A stretch of 64,000 nucleotides of DNA from Vicinamibacterales bacterium. GTDB taxonomy: Bacteria; Acidobacteriota; Vicinamibacteria; Vicinamibacterales; 2-12-FULL-66-21. Positions within the stretch are counted from its first letter, which is position 1, and every line of letters starts with the position of its first letter. The stretch covers positions 1 to 64,000 of the forward strand of contig DASSPH010000074.1 in the NCBI GenBank assembly GCA_035699745.1, written 5' to 3'. A program made the position numbers and the translations under genes. The notes beneath the pieces are model-generated. The model saw only the letters and a program-made list of their open reading frames with translations, was not told where the DNA came from and searched no databases. Below, one piece after another: positions 17,233 to 26,322 of this stretch.

Positions 17233-18031
17233 TCGAGGCACGCGGCACATCCTGCAGCAGCTGCTCAACGCCGACGGCCACCAGGCGTCGGTCGCCAAAG
17301 ACGGGCTCGACGCGCTCGAGGCGCTGAAGAGCCGCCGCTTCGACCTGCTGCTGCTCGACGTCTGGATGCCGCGCATGAACGGGATCGAGCTGCTGGCGAA
17401 GCTGCGCTCGCGCAAGTCCCGGCCGCGCGTCGTGGTGATGACCTCGGACGACGCGCCGCAGACGCTGCTCGAGGCGGTGCGCGAGAACGCCTTCCGCTAC
17501 GTGCACAAGCCGGTCGATCCGCCCGCGCTGCTGAACACCGTGCGCGAGGTCCTGGCCGCGCCGGAAATTCCCCCGATCGAGGTGGTCTCGGCGCGGCCGG
17601 AGTGGATCGAGCTGGTGGTGCCGTGCACGCGCGAGGCGGTCGATCGAATCGGTCCCGTGATGGCGCAGCTCGAAGCGGCGCTCGCGCCGGAGGTGCGCGA
17701 GTCGATTGCCTATGCCTTCCGCGAGCTGCTGCTGAACGCCATCGAGTGGGGCGGCCGGCTCGATCCGACGCGCCGCGTCCGCATCGCCTGCCTGCACTCG
17801 CCGCGCATGCGGATGTACCGGATTGCGGATCCCGGCTCGGGCTTCACCATCGAGGATCTGCCCCACGCCGCCATCGGGCAGCCGCCCGATCAACCGGTGG
17901 AGCACATGCGCGTCCGCGAAGCCAAAGGTCTCCGGCCCGGCGGGTTCGGGCTCCTCACGGTGCGCGCCAGCGTCGACGAGCTGCTCTACAACGAGAAGCG
18001 GAACGAAGTCGTGTTCGTGAAGTACCTGTAA
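17204..18031 (+). CDS. Response regulator with C-terminal HATPase domain
   Basis: 275 residues. Receiver domain with DDD, Asp in LLLLDVWMP (about 51) and Lys in VHKPVD; the C-terminal half (about 135-275) is an RsbW-like ATPase with ELLLNAIEWGG as N box and DPGSGFT as G1. Receiver-to-anti-sigma-kinase proteins link phosphorelays to partner-switching control of sigma factors. Starts inside the hybrid kinase gene (29-base overlap). Confidence 0.85.
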   Translation: MARILVVDDDRGTRHILQQLLNADGHQASVAKDGLDALEALKSRRFDLLLLDVWMPRMNGIELLAKLRSRKSRPRVVVMTSDDAPQTLLEAVRENAFRYVHKPVDPPALLNTVREVLAAPEIPPIEVVSARPEWIELVVPCTREAVDRIGPVMAQLEAALAPEVRESIAYAFRELLLNAIEWGGRLDPTRRVRIACLHSPRMRMYRIADPGSGFTIEDLPHAAIGQPPDQPVEHMRVREAKGLRPGGFGLLTVRASVDELLYNEKRNEVVFVKYL

Positions 18032-18169
18032 GGGCGGTCTCCCGGTCCGGAGGATCTCGTGGCGGGACGCCCGATGCTCCTCGAGACCACGCGCTGGTCG
18101 GATTCTTTTCGCGCGAGTACCGCCGCAGCCGGGAGATGCGCCCGGATGCGGCGGTCGTGCGGTGATGAA

Positions 18170-20686
18170 TCAGCGTCGCGCGGAGGCGCTGGTCCTCGTG
18201 CGGTGACGCTCCGTCGAGACGAACGCCACGATGTCCGCCGCCACCCGCGCCGGGTCCTCCCAGTGGACGGCGTGGCCGATCGCCTCGTACACCTTCAGCT
18301 CCGCGCCGCGGATGCCGTTCAGCAGCGCCTCCTGATCGGCGCGCGGCGCGACGGAGTCGCGCGTCCCCCAGATGATCAGCGTGCGGGCATTCACGCGCCG
18401 CATGGTGCCGCCGATGTCGGCCCCCATCAGTCCGGTCAGGGCCGAGCGCCAGACCCGCGCCGGCACCTTGAGGCTCTCGTCCACGAACGTCTCGACCAGC
18501 GCCGGCGCGATCGGCCGGGCGATCGTGCCCATCTGGAAATCGTGCGCGAACTGCCGATCGATCGGATCGGACAGCGTCGACACCGCCTTGTCGAACGCCA
18601 GCACGTCGGCGCTGAACTCGCGCCGCCCGAGGGCGCCGATCATCACGAGCGCGACGGTGCGGCCGGGGTAATCCGCGGCGAACCGCATCGCGTTGCCGGC
18701 GCCCATCGAGTGGCCGACGATGACGGCGCGCGGCAGGCCGAGGGCGTCCATGAAGCGGGCGACGTCGGCGGCGAACTGGCGCGGCGTGTAGCCGCCGGCC
18801 GGCCTGCTCGAGTCGCCGTGGCCGCGCTGCGAGATCGCGAACACGCGCAGCGAGCGGGGCAGATGCGGCAGGATCGGCTCGAACGACCGCAGCGAGTCGG
18901 TGATGCCGTGCAGCAGGATCACCGGCGTTCCGGCCGGATCGCCCTGCGCCGCGTACGACAGCGTCACGCCGCCCGGCAGGTTGATGACGCGGGCGTCAGC
19001 GGGTGACGACGGGCGCCGGTCGCTGCCGATGATCCGCGAGGACGTCAGCGTGATGTCGGCTCGCTTCCACGCCTGCGCGAAGCGCTCGCGAACGGCCGCC
19101 GCGTCCGCGCTCCGCTGCTGCAGCTCGAGGCTCCGCGCCAGGCCGAACAGCGACCAGCCGTTCTCGCGGACGCGGACGAGATCGGCGCGATAGACCGTCT
19201 CGGCCTCGCGCGCGCGGCCGGCATCGAGCAGCACGCCGCCGAGGACCTGGCGCACCGGGTGATGCCACACCGGCGGCTCGTTGTACGGAATTGCGTCCTC
19301 GAGCGCGACCGCCTCCTCCAGCACCCGCACCGCGGCGTCGAATGCGCCGCGCCGGGCCGCCAGCTCCCCCTTGACGATACGCGCGGCGATCTGCAGGTTG
19401 ATCTGCAGCGGCGAATCCTTGAGCGTGGTCTTGAACGCGTCGTGCGATGCGAGCGATTCGACGGCGCCGATCTCCGTCGCGGCGCGGTCCAACTGTCCGC
19501 GCGCGACCAACGCCAGGCCGCGCCCGTAATGCCAGATGCCCGTCGCATACGGATCGCTCGCGGGCGGCGGCGGCGCGGTCAGCATCTCCGTCCACATGCC
19601 GAACCGCACGAACGCGAGCCAGGGCGTGACCGGAAAGTCCGCCGTCCACGCCACCGCTCCGGCGTGGTGATGCGGCACCTTCTCGGCGACCTGTCGCGCC
19701 GCGGCGACCGCCGCGTCCCTGCGTCCCTCCAGCGTCGCGGCCGCCCAGAGGAAGTGCAGGTTGTGCGGGTAGTAGGTGATCGGATACAGCCCCTGCGCCT
19801 GACACTGCGCGAGATAGTCCTCGTCGGCCGCGATGGCGCGGACGTTCGCCTCCGCCGCGTCGGCGTAGCGCCCGACGCGCAGGTAGATGTGCGCCGGCAT
19901 GTGCACCATGTGGCCGGCGGACGGCATCAGCGACCCGAGCACGTCGGCGCTCTTCAGCGCCCGATCGGGATCGTCCGACGCCTCCATGGCGTGGATGTAG
20001 TAGTGATGCGCGCCGGGATGCCTGGGGTGCGCCGCGATCACCGACTCGATCGTCTGCAGCACGCGCGCCGTCGCCGGCTTGGGCGAGCCGTCCTTCTGCC
20101 AGTAGTCCCACGGCATCGTATTCATCACCGCGTCGGCATAGAACGTCTGCACGTCGGGATCGTTCGGATAGGCCGCGGCCACGCGCTCCATCGCGGCGGC
20201 GTATGCGCGGTCGAGCGCCGGCCGGTCGCCGATGCCGGCGGCGGCGAACCGCGAGGCCAGCGCCTCGACGAGCGCCCGCTCGCGTGGCGACGCGCCGTCG
20301 GCCGCGCGTCTGGCGGCCTGAATGGCGTCGTACGCCTTGCTTGCGTTCTCGGCGCTCAGCGGCGCGTTCAGGTTCGGCCCGACCGCCATCGCCTGCCCCC
20401 AATAGGCCATGGCCAGCGCCGGATCGAGACGCGCCGCCTCGCGAAACGAGCGCAGCGCTTCGGGAAAGTTGAAGGCGTAGAGCAGCCGGACGCCCTGGTT
20501 GAAAAACTGTCTCGCCCGCGGGACGCCGGTCGTCACCGGCCACTCGTGGGTACCCAGCCCGGCGAGCAGCGGTGCCACGGGCGTGTCGGATGCGGCCGAC
20601 GCGGAATGCCCCGAGATCAGCCCGGCGCCGCAGACCAGTACGGCGCCCGCCAGCAAACGTAATGAATTCTTCATGTTACTCAGCAT
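18170..20686 (-). CDS. Secreted TPR protein fused to alpha/beta hydrolase
   Basis: 838 residues. Signal peptide (about 1-32), then a TPR-rich region (about 50-540) with segments such as FNFPEALRSFREAARLDP and HHYYIHAMEASDDPDRAL, then an alpha/beta hydrolase (about 575-825) with oxyanion loop VILLHGITD, nucleophile elbow GHSMGAG, acid in WGTRDSVAPR and His in IGHAVHWED. The full triad suggests an active esterase-like enzyme delivered with a protein-interaction scaffold. Start at 20686: GGGAG is 6 bases upstream. It follows an ECF sigma gene by 82 bases and may be its target. Confidence 0.85.
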   Translation of the reverse strand: MLSNMKNSLRLLAGAVLVCGAGLISGHSASAASDTPVAPLLAGLGTHEWPVTTGVPRARQFFNQGVRLLYAFNFPEALRSFREAARLDPALAMAYWGQAMAVGPNLNAPLSAENASKAYDAIQAARRAADGASPRERALVEALASRFAAAGIGDRPALDRAYAAAMERVAAAYPNDPDVQTFYADAVMNTMPWDYWQKDGSPKPATARVLQTIESVIAAHPRHPGAHHYYIHAMEASDDPDRALKSADVLGSLMPSAGHMVHMPAHIYLRVGRYADAAEANVRAIAADEDYLAQCQAQGLYPITYYPHNLHFLWAAATLEGRRDAAVAAARQVAEKVPHHHAGAVAWTADFPVTPWLAFVRFGMWTEMLTAPPPPASDPYATGIWHYGRGLALVARGQLDRAATEIGAVESLASHDAFKTTLKDSPLQINLQIAARIVKGELAARRGAFDAAVRVLEEAVALEDAIPYNEPPVWHHPVRQVLGGVLLDAGRAREAETVYRADLVRVRENGWSLFGLARSLELQQRSADAAAVRERFAQAWKRADITLTSSRIIGSDRRPSSPADARVINLPGGVTLSYAAQGDPAGTPVILLHGITDSLRSFEPILPHLPRSLRVFAISQRGHGDSSRPAGGYTPRQFAADVARFMDALGLPRAVIVGHSMGAGNAMRFAADYPGRTVALVMIGALGRREFSADVLAFDKAVSTLSDPIDRQFAHDFQMGTIARPIAPALVETFVDESLKVPARVWRSALTGLMGADIGGTMRRVNARTLIIWGTRDSVAPRADQEALLNGIRGAELKVYEAIGHAVHWEDPARVAADIVAFVSTERHRTRTSASARR

Positions 20687-20768
20687 GGTGTTCTCCCTGA
20701 TGCACCTCTCCATTCGTAGTGGCGGGAGAACGGCGGAAACCGCCAACCGCTCCCGACTTCGCTCGCTG

Positions 20769-21368
20769 TCAGAGATCCGGGGGGTGAGGTGCCCGGGCCT
20801 GCGCGTCGCCGAGCGCGCGCTGCAGCCACGCCCGTGCGAAGCGCCAGTCCTCGGAAACCGTCGTATGCGACACCCCGAGCGCGTCGGCCGTCTCGGGGAT
20901 CGTCAGTCCGCCGAAGTAGCGGCATTCGACCACCCGGACCAGGCGATCGTTCACCTGCGCCAGGTTCTCGAGGGCAGTGTCGATCGTCAGCAGCTCCTCG
21001 AACGATGGCGTCGACGTCAGCTCGTCCTCGACTGCGGTCAGACTGACGCGCTCTCCTTTCCGCTTGCCCGCGGTCTTCGCCCGCGCGTAATCGATCAGGA
21101 TCCGGCGCATCGCGTGCGACGCGGCGCCGAAGAAGTGCGCGCGCCCCTGCCACGGCTGCCGCTGATCGGCGAGCCGGAGCCACGCCTCGTGCACGAGCGC
21201 CGTCGCGCTCAGCGTGTGGCCGCGGCGCTCGCGCCCGAGATGCGAGCCGGCGAGGTTCCGAAGCTCGCCGTACACCGCGTCGACCAGCGCGGCGACCGCG
21301 GCGCGGTCGCCGCCGCTCACGCGCTCGAGCAGCCGCGTCACGTCGGTGCGGGAAGGACGGGCGTTCAT
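20769..21368 (-). CDS. ECF-type RNA polymerase sigma factor (TIGR02999-like)
   Basis: 199 residues. Region 2 includes VYGELRNLAGSHL and ATALVHEAWLRL, typical of the TIGR02999/ECF subgroup with the conserved HEAYLRL-like motif found in Acidobacteriota and Planctomycetota; region 4 carries the helix-turn-helix TIPETADALGVSHTTVSEDW. No anti-sigma gene is adjacent. Its likely target is the TPR/hydrolase gene that follows. Confidence 0.9.
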   Translation of the reverse strand: MNARPSRTDVTRLLERVSGGDRAAVAALVDAVYGELRNLAGSHLGRERRGHTLSATALVHEAWLRLADQRQPWQGRAHFFGAASHAMRRILIDYARAKTAGKRKGERVSLTAVEDELTSTPSFEELLTIDTALENLAQVNDRLVRVVECRYFGGLTIPETADALGVSHTTVSEDWRFARAWLQRALGDAQARAPHPPDL

Positions 21369-21390
21369 GGTCTCGTTCGCCGCCAGTCTA

Positions 21391-22032
21391 CTAGCGCGCC
21401 AGTCCCGGCAGCAGACCGCCGATGCCGCGGCCCAGCAGCCCGAACGCCGTCGCGCTGACCAGGATCCCCATCACCCGCGTCACGATGTTCATGCCGATCG
21501 GCCCCAGGCGCCGGGCGATCGGCCCCGAGGATCGAAACGCGATCCACATGATGAGCGCCGCCGCCGCACAGATGACGGTGATGATCGCCAGGTCCCGCGC
21601 GCTCCCGAACGTCGTCGCCTGCACGACGACGGTGGTGATGGTCCCGGCGCCGACGGTCCCGGGAATCGCCAGCGGCACCACGGCAAGCGTCTTCCAGTGT
21701 TCTTCCGGCACTTCGAGCGCCGATTCCTGCTCCGCGGCGGTCAGCTTCAGCTCGTCCACCGTCACCATGCGGATGCCGTAGAGAAGCAGGATCAGCCCGC
21801 CCGCCGCCTGGAGCATCGGCACGCTGATGCCGAGGATCTGCAGCAGGAAGCGGCCGGTCCAGGCACAGACGAGCAGCACGCACAGCACGGCGAACGCGCT
21901 CTGGTTCGCCATCCGCCGCTGGATGTCCGTCGTGAACTTCCCCGCCATCGCCGCAAACAGCACCGACGAGCTGATCGGATTGAGGATCGCCAGGAGCGTC
22001 GTCGTGAAGAGGACGATGTTCTGGGCGTTCAT
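21391..22032 (-). CDS. MarC-family integral membrane protein
   Basis: 213 residues with six predicted hydrophobic helices; LFTTTLLAILNPISS at the N-terminus and PGTVGAGTITTVVV in the second half are the paired family motifs. MarC proteins are of unclear function, possibly transporters. Its ATG overlaps the stop of the upstream nucleotidyltransferase gene (ATGA), so the pair is co-translated. Confidence 0.88.
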   Translation of the reverse strand: MNAQNIVLFTTTLLAILNPISSSVLFAAMAGKFTTDIQRRMANQSAFAVLCVLLVCAWTGRFLLQILGISVPMLQAAGGLILLLYGIRMVTVDELKLTAAEQESALEVPEEHWKTLAVVPLAIPGTVGAGTITTVVVQATTFGSARDLAIITVICAAAALIMWIAFRSSGPIARRLGPIGMNIVTRVMGILVSATAFGLLGRGIGGLLPGLAR

Positions 22033-22610
22033 GGCGCGATGACTCTCGCGTAGTCGGCCGGCGTGTCCACGTCTTCGATGACGCCGGGATCGTCCACCTC
22101 GACGTCCTCGATCGCCGCGGCGCGCAGGATCGGCTTGGCTCCGACCGCCGGATCGGCGGCACGCAGCGCCGCGAACAGCTCGCGCTTGACGATCACCGGA
22201 TGACCGTGCCGGCCGTGGTGAACGGCGCGGATGACGGCGGCGGCCGAGGCTGCGGCGCGCGTGCAGAGCCCGCGGATCGTCCGGGCAGTGACGAGCGGCA
22301 CGTCGACGAGCGTGACGAGCGCCGCGGACACGTCTGGTCCATCCACCGCATCGAGTCCCGCGACCAGCGAGGTCAGTTGCCCGTCGGCGGCCCGAGGGTT
22401 CACGACGGCCCGCCCGAAACCGGCCGCCGCGACCTCCGCTTCGATGGCAGTGTCGCCCTGGCGGATCACCACGACCGCCTCGGTGACGCCGCCCTCGCGC
22501 AGGCTCTCCAGGATCGTGCGCACGAAGGTCCGGTCTCCTATCGGGAGTAGTGCTTTCGCGCGGCCCATGCGGCTCGACGCGCCGGCCGCCAGCACGATCG
22601 CCGGTATCAT
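22029..22610 (-). CDS. MobA/MocA-like nucleotidyltransferase
   Basis: 193 residues. The NTP-binding start IPAIVLAAGASSRMGRAK and the metal-binding LVDVPLV motif place it in the MobA/CoxI/MocA group that transfers CMP or GMP to molybdopterin, or NMP to related acceptors. The characteristic GHPV is present. Molybdenum cofactor genes moaE and moaD occur elsewhere in the window, so a role in cofactor maturation is plausible. A minus-strand TACGAT lies 11 bases before the start. Confidence 0.85.
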   Translation of the reverse strand: MIPAIVLAAGASSRMGRAKALLPIGDRTFVRTILESLREGGVTEAVVVIRQGDTAIEAEVAAAGFGRAVVNPRAADGQLTSLVAGLDAVDGPDVSAALVTLVDVPLVTARTIRGLCTRAAASAAAVIRAVHHGRHGHPVIVKRELFAALRAADPAVGAKPILRAAAIEDVEVDDPGVIEDVDTPADYARVIAP

Positions 22611-22646
22611 GTGCACGGCCCATCGTAAACGAACGTGGAGGAAGCC

Positions 22647-24842
22647 TTGATCAAGTCGAGCGTGCGACGCCCGGCCCGCACGGGGCTGTGGTTTCTGATA
22701 GCAGCAGCGATGCTGACCCCGGTGGCCGCGCAGCAGGCGGCACCGCAGCCCGCGGTCGAAGAAGTTCCGAAGGACCTCGAGCCGCTGCTGGCGTCCGCGC
22801 CGAGCGAAATGCGCCTGGTCGCGCAGACGTATCGGCTGGATCGCGCGACGCTGAACGGCAACTATCAAGGCGCGTCCGGGCGCGGCGGCGGAGGGCGCGG
22901 GCGCGGCGCGGCGGAGCCGCCGCCGGCGGCGCCGCCCATCTCGCTCTCGACCGCGCGGATCGGCCGATTGAAGCGGTTCGAGCTGGACTGGCAGGCGGCG
23001 CTCGCCAGGCTCGACGTCGACGCGCTGACGCCCGACGGGCGGACCGATCTCGCGGCGCTGCAGCAGACCATCGCGGCGAACCTCAAACAGCTCGACGTCG
23101 AGGCCAGCGCGATGGCGGAGGTGCTGGCCCTGGCGCCCTTCGCGCCGACGCTCGTCAACCTGATCGAGGCCCGCATCAAGCTGGAAGACGTCGACTCGAA
23201 AAAGGCCGCGGGCGATCTCACGGCGGTGGCGAAAGCGATCGCGGCGGCGAAGCCGGACGGCGACGCGAAGTTCAGCAAGGCCGCGGGGGCGCGGGCGGCC
23301 GACGCCGTCCAGGCGCTCCGCGCCAATCTGTCCACCTGGTACACCTTCTATTACGGCTACGACCCGATGTTCACCTGGTGGGTCGAGATGCCCTACAAGA
23401 AGGTCGACGCCGCGCTGGAGGGCTACATCTCGCATCTGCGCCAGGCCGGCGTCGACAGCATGGTGGACGCCGGCGGCGGCCCCCGGATTCCGCCGGCGCC
23501 GGCCCCGCGCTTCAATCAGGTGCCCGACCTGCAGGCGCTCATCAAGCTGCCGTACGACGAGATGACGCCGATCGTCGAGCGCTTCATCGGAGCGCGCGGC
23601 GGCGGGCGCGCCGCCACCAACAGCCCGGGAGCGGGACGGCCGCAGGCGTACTACGAAGCCTGGCTCAAGGCGCTCGAGACGCTGGAGTTCGACAGGCTGT
23701 CACGCAACGCGCAGGTGGACTACCTGTTCATCCGCAACGCCGCCGAACGGCATATCGCGCGGATGCACTTCACGCCGCCGGCCAATCCGCCGCGCAAGAC
23801 CGACAGCACCGGCATTCCCGGCGCAGCGCGCGGGCGCGAGGGGCTGATCATGGATCTCGCCGACGAGATGATCCCCTACACGCCCGAGCAGCTCATCGCG
23901 CTGGCCAACCGCGAGTTCGCCTGGTGCGAGGAGGAAATGAGGAAAGCGTCGCGGCAGATGGGATTCGGCGACGACTGGAAGAAGGCGATCGAGAAGGTCA
24001 AGGACATGCACGTGCCGCCGGGCGGGCAGCCGATGATGATCAAAGACCTGCTCTTCGAAGCCATCGACTACCTGCGCGCAAAGGATCTGATCACGGTGCC
24101 GCAGGTGGCGGCCGAGTCCCTCCACATGTCGATGATGTCGCCCGAAGCGCAGCTCTCGAACCCGTTCTTCCTCGGCGGCTCGCAGATCATCGTCTCGTAT
24201 CCGACCAACACGATGGAATACGAGGCGCGGCTGCAGAGCATGCGCGGCAACAACCGGCCGTTCTCGCACGCGACGGCGCATCACGAGATGATTCCCGGCC
24301 ACAACCTCGTCGGCTACGTCGGCGCGCGATCCGCCGGCTACCGCGCGCGGATCGGCGGCAGCACGCCGTTCTTCGGCGAGGGCTGGCCCCTCTACTGGGA
24401 GCTGACGCTGTACGACATGGGGTTCAACGACACGCCGGAAGAGCGCGTCGGCGCGCTGTTCTGGCGGATGCACCGCTGCGCGCGGATCATCTTCTCGCTG
24501 AACTTCCACATGGGCCTGTGGTCGCCGCAGGAAGCGATCGATTTCCTCGTCGATCGCGTCGGACACGAGCGCGACAACGCCACCGCCGAAGTGCGGCGCT
24601 CGTTCCAGGGCGGCTACGGTCCGCTGTACCAGGCGGCGTACCTGCTCGGCGGCCTGCAGCTCCGCGGACTGCGCCGCGAGCTGGTGGATTCCAAGCAGAT
24701 GACCAACAAACAGTTCCACGACGAGATCCTGCGCCAGGGCAGCATGCCGATCGCGTTGATCCGGCTGGCGCTGACCAGGCAGAAGCTGGCGCCGGACATG
24801 AGCGTGGACTGGAGGTTCTACGGCGATTTGCCGTCGAAATAG
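22647..24842 (+). CDS. DUF885 family secreted peptidase-like protein
   Basis: 731 residues from TTG 22647, chosen because GGAGG lies five bases upstream; GTG at 22635 is also in frame. Signal peptide to about residue 35, then a DUF885 fold with the metal-site motif HHEMIPGH near 550. A Gly/Arg then Pro-rich insert lies near 77-100, like the LVIVD protein. DUF885 enzymes are zinc carboxypeptidase-like proteins whose substrates are mostly unknown. Divergent from the nucleotidyltransferase. Confidence 0.88.
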   Translation: MIKSSVRRPARTGLWFLIAAAMLTPVAAQQAAPQPAVEEVPKDLEPLLASAPSEMRLVAQTYRLDRATLNGNYQGASGRGGGGRGRGAAEPPPAAPPISLSTARIGRLKRFELDWQAALARLDVDALTPDGRTDLAALQQTIAANLKQLDVEASAMAEVLALAPFAPTLVNLIEARIKLEDVDSKKAAGDLTAVAKAIAAAKPDGDAKFSKAAGARAADAVQALRANLSTWYTFYYGYDPMFTWWVEMPYKKVDAALEGYISHLRQAGVDSMVDAGGGPRIPPAPAPRFNQVPDLQALIKLPYDEMTPIVERFIGARGGGRAATNSPGAGRPQAYYEAWLKALETLEFDRLSRNAQVDYLFIRNAAERHIARMHFTPPANPPRKTDSTGIPGAARGREGLIMDLADEMIPYTPEQLIALANREFAWCEEEMRKASRQMGFGDDWKKAIEKVKDMHVPPGGQPMMIKDLLFEAIDYLRAKDLITVPQVAAESLHMSMMSPEAQLSNPFFLGGSQIIVSYPTNTMEYEARLQSMRGNNRPFSHATAHHEMIPGHNLVGYVGARSAGYRARIGGSTPFFGEGWPLYWELTLYDMGFNDTPEERVGALFWRMHRCARIIFSLNFHMGLWSPQEAIDFLVDRVGHERDNATAEVRRSFQGGYGPLYQAAYLLGGLQLRGLRRELVDSKQMTNKQFHDEILRQGSMPIALIRLALTRQKLAPDMSVDWRFYGDLPSK

Positions 24843-24858
24843 AAAAACCGTGAATTTG

Positions 24859-24888
24859 TTGACTTTTCCGGCCGCTTGTCCCTACACT
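24859..24888 (+). promoter_or_regulatory. Sigma70 promoter of cold-shock gene
   Basis: TTGACT (24859-24864) and TACACT (24883-24888) separated by 18 bases, in a locally AT-rich stretch. Transcription would start near 24895, leaving an untranslated leader of about 75 bases before the cold-shock ATG, as is common for csp genes. Confidence 0.65.
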
Positions 24889-24970
24889 GGCGCCGTTTCA
24901 AGCTCAGCGTCTGGAGCCTGCGGGATGTTCCCGGGGGCGCCGTCGTACGGCACATCGGAGGACACGGGCT

Positions 24971-25177
24971 ATGCCAACCGGGACGATCGCTCGACTTCTT
25001 ATCGACAAGGGGTTCGGGTTCATCCGCGACGAGGGGGGAATCGAGCACTTCTTTCATCGCAGCTCCGTGCGCGGAGCGGTGTTCGAGCTCCTGCGGGAAG
25101 GCCAGCGGGTGGAATTCACGCCCGAAGAGTCCGGCAAAGGCCCGCGCGCCGGTGAAGTCCGGCTGGTTGAAGGCTGA
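24971..25177 (+). CDS. Cold-shock domain protein
   Basis: 68 residues, the usual single-domain length. RNP1 is GFGFIR (14-19) and RNP2 is FFHRSSV (27-33), so the nucleic-acid-binding face is intact, giving a likely RNA chaperone. GGAGGA is 8 bases before the ATG, and a good promoter lies upstream. Monocistronic with a long leader. Confidence 0.95.
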   Translation: MPTGTIARLLIDKGFGFIRDEGGIEHFFHRSSVRGAVFELLREGQRVEFTPEESGKGPRAGEVRLVEG

Positions 25178-25274
25178 AGCGCTGCCGACGTTTACCCGGT
25201 GCGGAGGCATCCCTCCGCGCCGGGCCTCCCGCCTCCGCGCTCCCCGCTCCTGACCGCGTTCCGCCGCACTCCCC

Positions 25275-25901
25275 ATGCGCCTCCTCGTCCGCCGGACGCT
25301 GCTTGCGGCCCTGCTGCTGACCGCCGCGGCCGCAGGCTGGCTGCTGGTGTACGGCGGCCGCTACCTGCAGCACGAGGATCCGCTGCAGAGAGCCGACGCC
25401 ATTTTCGTCCTGGGCGGCACACGCGTCGAACGCTGGCTCGAAGCGTACGAGCTCTATCGGGCGGGCTACGCGCCGGTGATCTTCCTCAGCCCGGAGCGCG
25501 CGGAACCGGGCGAAATGCTCATCCGGACCCGCGGCGTGCGTTTCCCGAGTACGCCCGAACTGCAGCAGGCCGCGCTCGTGCAGATGGGCGTGCCGCCCGC
25601 CGCGATTCACGCGCCGGCCGGGTGGGTCGACAACACCGCGCAGGAAGGCAGCCTGCTGCGCACCACCGCGCAGGCCAGGGGGTGGAAGCGGCTGATCGTC
25701 GTCACCTCGAAATACCACACGCGGCGTTCGGGCTTCGCCGTGCGCCGTGCGCTGAAGGGGACCGGCACCGACGTCATCATGCGCGCGTCACGCTACGACC
25801 CGGCCGACCCGGCGCGCTGGTGGCGCACGCGTGCCGACCTCAGGTTTGCCGGCTCCGAGTGGATCAAGCTGGTGCTGTATCGACTGGGACTGGCCGGGTA
25901 G
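25275..25901 (+). CDS. DUF218 (YdcF/SanA-like) membrane-anchored protein
   Basis: 208 residues with one N-terminal hydrophobic helix and a DUF218 domain: AIFVLGG near 42, GWVDNTAQEGSLL near 115 and VTSKYHTRRS near 148. SanA/ElyC-type proteins affect envelope polysaccharide synthesis; the enzymatic reaction is not settled. Confidence 0.88.
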   Translation: MRLLVRRTLLAALLLTAAAAGWLLVYGGRYLQHEDPLQRADAIFVLGGTRVERWLEAYELYRAGYAPVIFLSPERAEPGEMLIRTRGVRFPSTPELQQAALVQMGVPPAAIHAPAGWVDNTAQEGSLLRTTAQARGWKRLIVVTSKYHTRRSGFAVRRALKGTGTDVIMRASRYDPADPARWWRTRADLRFAGSEWIKLVLYRLGLAG

Positions 25902-25930
25902 CCCTCCGCGCAGGGCTTCGCAATAAAGGG

Positions 25931-26020
25931 CTTCGCAATAAAGGCACAAAGGCACGAAGGCACGAAGCCAGTTACTCGGGGACGTTGCTGGCTTGATGCC
26001 CCTGTGCCTGTATTGCGAAG
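25931..26020. repeat. Dispersed hairpin repeat (AAAGGCAC family)
   Basis: Left arm 25931-25971 has CTTCGCAATAAAGGCAC followed by an 8-base period (AAAGGCAC, GAAGGCAC); right arm 25988-26020 is its imperfect reverse complement, ending TATTGCGAAG. Same plan and termini (CTTCGC...GCGAAG) as 63880-63963, and related to the units at 36.5-37.6 kb. Confidence 0.7.
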
Positions 26021-26224
26021 ATAATCTGGATAACAGCCAGGCTCGGAAGAGATGACCCGAGCGAGCGCAGCGAAGCGGTCCAGAGCCGCGAGCGAGCGAA
26101 GCGATGCGAGCCACGCGAACGAGCCGACAACCATAGCTCACGACAGCGTCAGGCACCGACGGGCGGAGGTTGGCGCGAGTGAGCGTGCAGGGGAGTCCGA
26201 GGGGCGAAGCCCCTCGGGTAAAGA
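26021..26224. other. Repeat-rich gap upstream of selC
   Basis: No supportable gene. Contains GAGCGAGCG/GAAGCG-type simple repeats (about 26050-26105) and a perfect 7-bp hairpin GAGGGGCGAAGCCCCTC at 26200-26216, 8 bases before the tRNA gene. The hairpin may be part of tRNA leader processing or a repeat remnant. Confidence 0.4.
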
Positions 26225-26322
26225 GGAAGCGAACGGGGCCCGGTGGCCCTCCCGGTCTTCAAAACCGGTTGTCTCCCGCGTTGAGCGGGAGGGCTGAGTT
26301 CGACTCTCAGGCGCTTCCGCCA
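26225..26322 (+). tRNA. selC: tRNA-Sec (UCA anticodon)
   Basis: 98 bases including encoded CCA. Acceptor GGAAGCG/CGCTTCC; long D stem (GGGCC/GGCCC); anticodon stem CCGGT/ACCGG with loop CTTCAAA giving UCA, which reads UGA; long variable arm with 7-bp stem CTCCCGC/GCGGGAG; T stem CTGAG/CTCAG with loop TTCGACT; discriminator G then CCA. The large extra arm and UCA anticodon define selenocysteine tRNA. selA, selB and selD are not in this window, and no gene here shows a convincing in-frame UGA. Confidence 0.93.
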
